Of a stretch of DNA of 10,091 nt, positions 7,522-10,091 are shown one piece after another. The DNA is from DASQTB01 sp035642095 (GTDB lineage Bacteria; Actinomycetota; UBA4738; CALAEC01). Within the stretch, counting starts at the first letter, position 1. Each line of letters begins with the position of its first letter. The DNA lies in NCBI GenBank assembly GCA_035642095.1, contig DASQTB010000023.1, forward strand, positions 1 to 10,091. The letters are read 5' to 3'. The notes under the pieces are model-generated. The model was not told where the DNA came from. It did not search any database and saw nothing but the letters and a program-made list of their open reading frames with translations. Both the position numbers and the translations under genes were made by a program.

Positions 7522-8844
7522 TCAGCCCAGGCGGACCCGGCGAGACACCGGCCGGACGGTGAACTCGGCGATCCATGGGAGCTGGTCGTCCCGGACCCGG
7601 GCCCGGAGCCGGGTACCGTCGGGCCCCGCTTCGGCCGAGCCGACCTCGGCCTCGCGGTACAGGCGAGCCACGATCTCCTGCCGGTCGTAGGGCACCAGGA
7701 GCTCCACCTCGACCGGCGGCGAGGGGAGGACCGTGTCCACCCGCTGGAGGAGTTCGCCGAGACCATCCCCCGTGACGGCCGACACCGGGACCCCACCGGG
7801 GAACCGGCGCTGGGCCCGGGCCCGCCCCATCTCCGACAGCAGGTCCATCTTGTTCAGAGCCAGGACCTCCGGAAGGCCGCCCGCTCCGATCTCGGCCAAC
7901 ACCTCGCGGACCGCCGCGACCTGCTCCTCCACGTCGGGAACCGAGGCGTCCGCCACGTGGAGCACCAGGGAGGCCAGGGTGACCTCCTCCAGCGTGGAGC
8001 GGAAGGCCTCGACCAGGTCGTGGGGCAGCTTGCGAACGAACCCGACGGTGTCGGAGAGGGTAGCCGCCCGCCCTCCGGGGAGCTTCAGCCGGCGCACCGT
8101 CGGATCGAGCGTGGCGAAGAGCTGGTCCGCCACCACGACCTGGGCGCCGGTGAGCGCGTTCATCAGCGTCGACTTGCCGGCGTTCGTGTACCCGGCCAGG
8201 GCGATCTGGGGGATGCCCGAGCGCTCCCGGCCGGCCCGCTTGACCCCCCGGGCCGTGCGCAGCCCGGCGATGTCCCTTCGCAGCTTGGCGATCCGCCGGC
8301 CGATGTGCTGCCGGTCGATCTCCATCTTCGTCTCGCCGGGACCGCGCCGGGTGCCGATGCCGCCGCCCATCCGGGACATGGCCTCGCCCCACCCCCGGAG
8401 TCTGGGCAGCAGGTAGTTGAGTTGGGCCAGCTCGACCTGGGCCTTGCCCTCCTTGGAGCCGGCGTGGAGGGCGAAGATGTCGAGGATCAGGGCGGTCCGG
8501 TCGACGACCTTGACCCCCAGCCGCTCCTCCAGGCTCCGAAGCTGAGCGGGGGTTAGCTCGTCGTCGAAGATGGCGAGCCTGGCCTCGGCGGCATGGATCA
8601 TCCCGTGGAGCTCGGTCAGCTTGCCACGTCCGACGAACGTGGCCGGGTGGGGAGCGTCGCGGTTCTGAACGAGGCGGCCCACCACCTCCGCCCCTGCTGT
8701 TTCGGCCAGCGCGGCCAGCTCGTCCAGCGACTCCTCATCGCCGGCCAGGCCGACCAGGACGGCCGGCTCCAGCACGGTCGGGCGCCACCCCGCGGAGAGG
8801 GGCGATTCGGAGATCACGGATCCGCGGCGGCGATCCACGGTCAT
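7522..8844 (-). CDS. hflX: GTPase HflX
   Basis: A ribosome-associated GTPase. In studied bacteria HflX binds the 50S subunit and splits stalled or stressed 70S ribosomes. The 440-residue protein has the N-terminal HflX domain (about 28-140) with FVGRGKLTEL (70-79) and the FDDELTPAQLRSLE stretch (93-106), a helical linker with the family-specific GGGIGTRRGPGETKME (160-175), then the G domain. This has G1 GYTNAGKS (218-225), G2 FATLDPT (243-249), G3 DTVG (265-268), G4 NKMD (331-334) and G5 SAV (355-357). A C-terminal domain (about 375-440) follows. Start ATG 8844 overlaps the stop of the upstream aminotransferase gene as ATGA, so the two are translationally coupled. The frame stays open for 217 codons upstream, but those are a shadow of that gene. 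It converges on lexA with a 3-bp gap. Confidence 0.97.
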   Translation of the reverse strand: MTVDRRRGSVISESPLSAGWRPTVLEPAVLVGLAGDEESLDELAALAETAGAEVVGRLVQNRDAPHPATFVGRGKLTELHGMIHAAEARLAIFDDELTPAQLRSLEERLGVKVVDRTALILDIFALHAGSKEGKAQVELAQLNYLLPRLRGWGEAMSRMGGGIGTRRGPGETKMEIDRQHIGRRIAKLRRDIAGLRTARGVKRAGRERSGIPQIALAGYTNAGKSTLMNALTGAQVVVADQLFATLDPTVRRLKLPGGRAATLSDTVGFVRKLPHDLVEAFRSTLEEVTLASLVLHVADASVPDVEEQVAAVREVLAEIGAGGLPEVLALNKMDLLSEMGRARAQRRFPGGVPVSAVTGDGLGELLQRVDTVLPSPPVEVELLVPYDRQEIVARLYREAEVGSAEAGPDGTRLRARVRDDQLPWIAEFTVRPVSRRVRLG

Positions 8845-9995
8845 TGCAGCGCGCCGCGGATCCGGGCGACCGCCTCCTCCAGGCGGTCGTCGGCCACGGT
8901 CAGGGAGGCCCGAACGTATCCCTCCCCCTCCCGGCCGTACCCGGCGCCGGGAGCCACCACCACCCCGGCCCGGTCCAGCAGCACCTCGGCGAACTCGGCC
9001 GACGAGATGCCGTCCCGGGTCGGGAACCAGACATAAAACGAGCCCAGAGGGGGCTTCAGGTCCCACCCAAGGTCGTTCAGGGCCTCGACCAGCAGATCCC
9101 GGCGGCGGCGGTAGGTCTCCCGGAGCTCGCCCAGGTGATCCATCGTTCCCTCCAGCCCGGCCACAGTAGCCCGCTGGACGGCGTTGAAGATGCCCGAGTC
9201 GATGTTCGTCTTCACGGTGGCCAGGGCCCGAATGGCGTCCGGGTTGCCGACCGCCCAGCCGACCCGCCACCCGGTCATGTTGAAGATCTTCGACGCGGAG
9301 CCGAACTCCACGGCGACTTCCTTGGCCCCGGGGACCTCCAGGACGCTGGGGGCCACGTACCCGTCGAAGGTGATCTCCGAGTACGCGATGTCGTGGGCCA
9401 GGAGGAGCCCGTGCTCCCGGGCGAAGCCCACCGCCCCCTCGAACAGCGGACGCTCGGCCACCGCCGCGGTGGGGTTCGAGGGGAACCCCAGCCACAGGAG
9501 CTTCGCCCGGTCCGACGGCCGGACCGCCGAGAGCTCGGGGAGGAAGCCGGCTTCGGAGGTGTGGGGCACCGGGACCGGTGTCCCCCCCGCCAGACGCGTG
9601 CCGATCTCGTACACCGGGTAGCCGGGATCGGGGACCAGCACCTCGTCGCCGGGATCGACGAACGCCCAGGCCAGGTGAGCGATCCCCTCCTTCGACCCGA
9701 TCAGCGGCTGGACCTCGGTGTCGGGGTCGAGCCGGACGCCGAACCGGCGGGCGTACCAGCCGGCCACCGCGGTCCGAAGGGCCGGCAGGCCGTAGTAGGA
9801 GGGGTACCGGTGGGTGGACGGGTCCTCGGCGGCCTCCTGGAGGGCCTCCACCACGTTCCGGGGGGTGGGAAGATCGGGGTCCCCCACGCCCAGGGAGATG
9901 ACGTCGGTCCCGGCGGCCCGCTTCTCCTCGATCCTCCGGTCCAGCTCCGCGAACAGGTACGGGGGAAGGTTCTCCACCCGGCGGGCGATCCTCAA
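8841..9995 (-). CDS. dapL: LL-diaminopimelate aminotransferase (DapL-type, class I/II PLP aminotransferase)
   Basis: Probably converts tetrahydrodipicolinate to LL-2,6-diaminopimelate with glutamate as amino donor, bypassing the succinylase or acetylase steps. The 384 residues show a fold-type I aminotransferase: PPYLFAELDRRI (11-22) and SLGVGDPDLPTP (34-45) at the N-terminus, substrate-loop YPSYYGLPALR (64-74), PLP contacts N174 (FPSNPT), D202 and Y205, the lysine K236 in SASKIFNMTGWRVGW, and R362 for the substrate carboxylate. The DLPTP start region and overall length are those of the DapL2-like group. Specificity is mostly supported by dapF immediately upstream. I chose TTG 9995, which overlaps the dapF stop (TTGA), with GGGAG ten bases upstream. 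GTG 10031 would give 396 residues and overlap dapF by 40 nt. hflX follows as ATGA. Confidence 0.85.
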   Translation of the reverse strand: MRIARRVENLPPYLFAELDRRIEEKRAAGTDVISLGVGDPDLPTPRNVVEALQEAAEDPSTHRYPSYYGLPALRTAVAGWYARRFGVRLDPDTEVQPLIGSKEGIAHLAWAFVDPGDEVLVPDPGYPVYEIGTRLAGGTPVPVPHTSEAGFLPELSAVRPSDRAKLLWLGFPSNPTAAVAERPLFEGAVGFAREHGLLLAHDIAYSEITFDGYVAPSVLEVPGAKEVAVEFGSASKIFNMTGWRVGWAVGNPDAIRALATVKTNIDSGIFNAVQRATVAGLEGTMDHLGELRETYRRRRDLLVEALNDLGWDLKPPLGSFYVWFPTRDGISSAEFAEVLLDRAGVVVAPGAGYGREGEGYVRASLTVADDRLEEAVARIRGALQ

Positions 9996-10091
9996 CGCCG
10001 CACCGCTCCCTGCCGCCGATCGGCCAGCCACGACTCGCTCAGCTCTCCTTCGAACACGAACGCGGCCGGCCCGGCCAGATAGACGTGGTCG
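9992..10091 (-). CDS. dapF: Diaminopimelate epimerase, C-terminal fragment (cut by window edge)
   Basis: Only the last 32 residues are in the window, beginning DHVYLAGPAAFVFEGEL and ending at TGA 9994-9992. The V.L.GPA.FVFEGEL segment is the characteristic C-terminal strand of DapF, which interconverts LL- and meso-diaminopimelate for peptidoglycan and lysine. Both catalytic cysteines lie upstream, outside the window. The gene overlaps the start of the DapL-type aminotransferase, which supplies its substrate, so the two probably act in sequence and are translated together. The short length leaves some doubt, but motif and neighbour agree. Confidence 0.85.
   Translation of the reverse strand, partial: DHVYLAGPAAFVFEGELSESWLADRRQGAVRR

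Noticed and set aside
6535..7796. The minus-strand 403-codon frame covering lexA and the LysM region
   Set aside because: It is antisense to lexA, is Ser/Arg-rich and without domains, while both overlapped genes are well supported.
8845..9495. The 217-codon upstream extension of hflX
   Set aside because: It overlaps the aminotransferase gene entirely and is Gly/Arg/Pro-rich shadow sequence. The ATGA junction at 8844 gives a normal HflX length.

Overview
The window is high-GC DNA (about 70% by eye) with the gene set and layout of an actinobacterial (Actinomycetota) chromosome. Pointers to this are LexA sites of the GAACnnnnGTTC type, lexA facing a small LysM membrane protein, nrdR/nrdJ and hflX/dapF close by, TAnnnT-type -10 elements placed 6-7 nt before GTG/ATG starts (leaderless transcripts), and GTG/TTG start codons. 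The exact lineage cannot be read from the sequence. An uncultured, deeply branching actinobacterium is my inference.

Layout. 2-217 (+) is the C-terminal tail of a TetR-type regulator. 218-640 has no intact gene. It is visibly lower in GC and holds what looks like the frameshifted remnant of a small Myb/SANT-like DNA-binding protein. 641-716 (-) is tRNA-Gly(GCC) with an encoded CCA. 761-1195 (-) is dut (dUTPase). A divergent gene at 1278-2276 (+) encodes a protein of unknown function with an N-terminal zinc ribbon, one membrane span and an extracytoplasmic helical domain. It is separated from nrdJ by a perfect 11-bp hairpin that can serve both converging genes. 2332-5082 (-) is nrdJ, the B12-dependent class II ribonucleotide reductase, preceded by nrdR (5247-5726, -), its ATP-cone/zinc-ribbon repressor. 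Candidate NrdR boxes lie upstream of both. 5833-6507 (+) is an MgtC/SapB-family membrane protein.

6535-6810 (-) is a 91-residue, single-span LysM protein divergent from lexA (6901-7518, +). Three LexA (SOS) boxes lie between and inside their promoters. One box exactly fills the -35/-10 spacer of the LysM gene and another overlaps the lexA -35. This is the architecture of the SOS cell-division inhibitors YneA (Bacillus), ChiZ (Mycobacterium) and DivS (Corynebacterium). Downstream, on the minus strand, dapF (3' end only), a DapL-type LL-diaminopimelate aminotransferase and hflX form a tightly overlapping, translationally coupled operon (TTGA and ATGA junctions).

Together the window covers dNTP supply and quality (dut, nrdJ, nrdR), the DNA-damage response with a probable division checkpoint (lexA, LysM gene), and the last two steps to meso-diaminopimelate for lysine and peptidoglycan (dapL, dapF), plus a ribosome-associated GTPase (hflX). 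I saw no CRISPR array, insertion sequence or phage gene. The most noteworthy signals are the triple SOS-box divergent promoter, the paired NrdR boxes 30 bp apart, and the recurrent leaderless promoter pattern.
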